The notes beneath the pieces were generated by a model, which was not told the DNA's origin, made no database searches, and saw only the letters and a program-made list of their open reading frames with translations. Positions 63,965-64,000 of a DNA stretch of 64,000 nucleotides are shown here, one piece after another; position 1 is the stretch's first letter; the number at the start of each line of letters is the position of its first letter. A program made the position numbers and the translations under genes. The stretch comes from Allopusillimonas soli (GTDB lineage: Bacteria; Pseudomonadota; Gammaproteobacteria; Burkholderiales; Burkholderiaceae_B), in NCBI RefSeq assembly GCF_004153445.1, contig NZ_SDQC01000003.1, positions 434,001 through 498,000 of the forward strand, in the 5' to 3' direction.

Positions 63965-64000
63965 ATCGTCATCTCTCCTCTTTCTTGCACCTGACATGAC

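Overview
The window looks like chromosome from a betaproteobacterium of the order Burkholderiales, most likely family Alcaligenaceae (Alcaligenes, Achromobacter, Pusillimonas or a relative). The evidence is the gene content: PhaM, DUF3717, DUF2970 and DUF2909 proteins typical of the order, an aa3-type cytochrome oxidase locus with the usual Burkholderiales order, and an aromatic amine dehydrogenase (aau) cluster previously known from Alcaligenes and Achromobacter. Coding density is high, with moderately high GC except for a visibly AT-richer block in the first 3.5 kb. I found no rRNA, tRNA, insertion sequence or CRISPR array.

Layout. 1-3.5 kb: AT-richer accessory block (LysE exporter, divergent MocR regulator, alpha/beta hydrolase, DinB protein), ending just beyond the 3' end of glmS, a classic island target. 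3.6-20.4 kb: mostly housekeeping (glmS, Lrp-type regulator, glycosyltransferase, MFS exporter, glmU, phaM, aminotransferase, ubiA, Na+/H+ antiporter, fmdB, aspS, nuclease-like protein, hydrolase, clsB). 20.5-29.7 kb: formaldehyde detoxification pair (adhC, fghA), an arylacetaldehyde-type dehydrogenase, the aau cluster for TTQ aromatic amine dehydrogenase with its cytochrome c, and an AraC/FeaR-like regulator. 29.8-43.4 kb: eleven genes on the minus strand (Rieske dioxygenase and reductase, acyl-CoA ligase, degenerate thiolase, DUF35-SDR fusion, cyclase-family hydrolase, SDR, indolepyruvate oxidoreductase-like pair, periplasmic binding protein), with a divergent MarR regulator at 43.6 kb. 44.2-48.3 kb: CIRCE-controlled rpoH, a candidate small RNA or leader, and a large antiporter with a cyclic-nucleotide-binding domain. 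48.3-56.7 kb: cytochrome c oxidase subunits and assembly genes on the minus strand, without ctaG. 57-64 kb: Nudix hydrolase, then a minus-strand module for acidic or D-amino acids (GltIJKL-type transporter, racemase, D-cysteine desulfhydrase) and an oxidoreductase.

Main idea. The two central clusters may form one route: the aau enzymes would oxidise tryptamine to indole-3-acetaldehyde, the adjacent dehydrogenase would give indole-3-acetate, and the MarR-flanked cluster would degrade it. A plausible chain is Rieske dioxygenation to dioxindole-3-acetate, CoA activation, retro-aldol cleavage to isatin plus acetyl-CoA by a catalytically altered thiolase with a DUF35 partner (as in Ltp2-ChsH2 of steroid catabolism), hydrolysis to isatinate by a cyclase-family enzyme, and oxidative decarboxylation to anthraniloyl-CoA by the indolepyruvate oxidoreductase-like pair. 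The enzyme families and altered active sites are visible in the sequence; the substrates and order of steps are inference.
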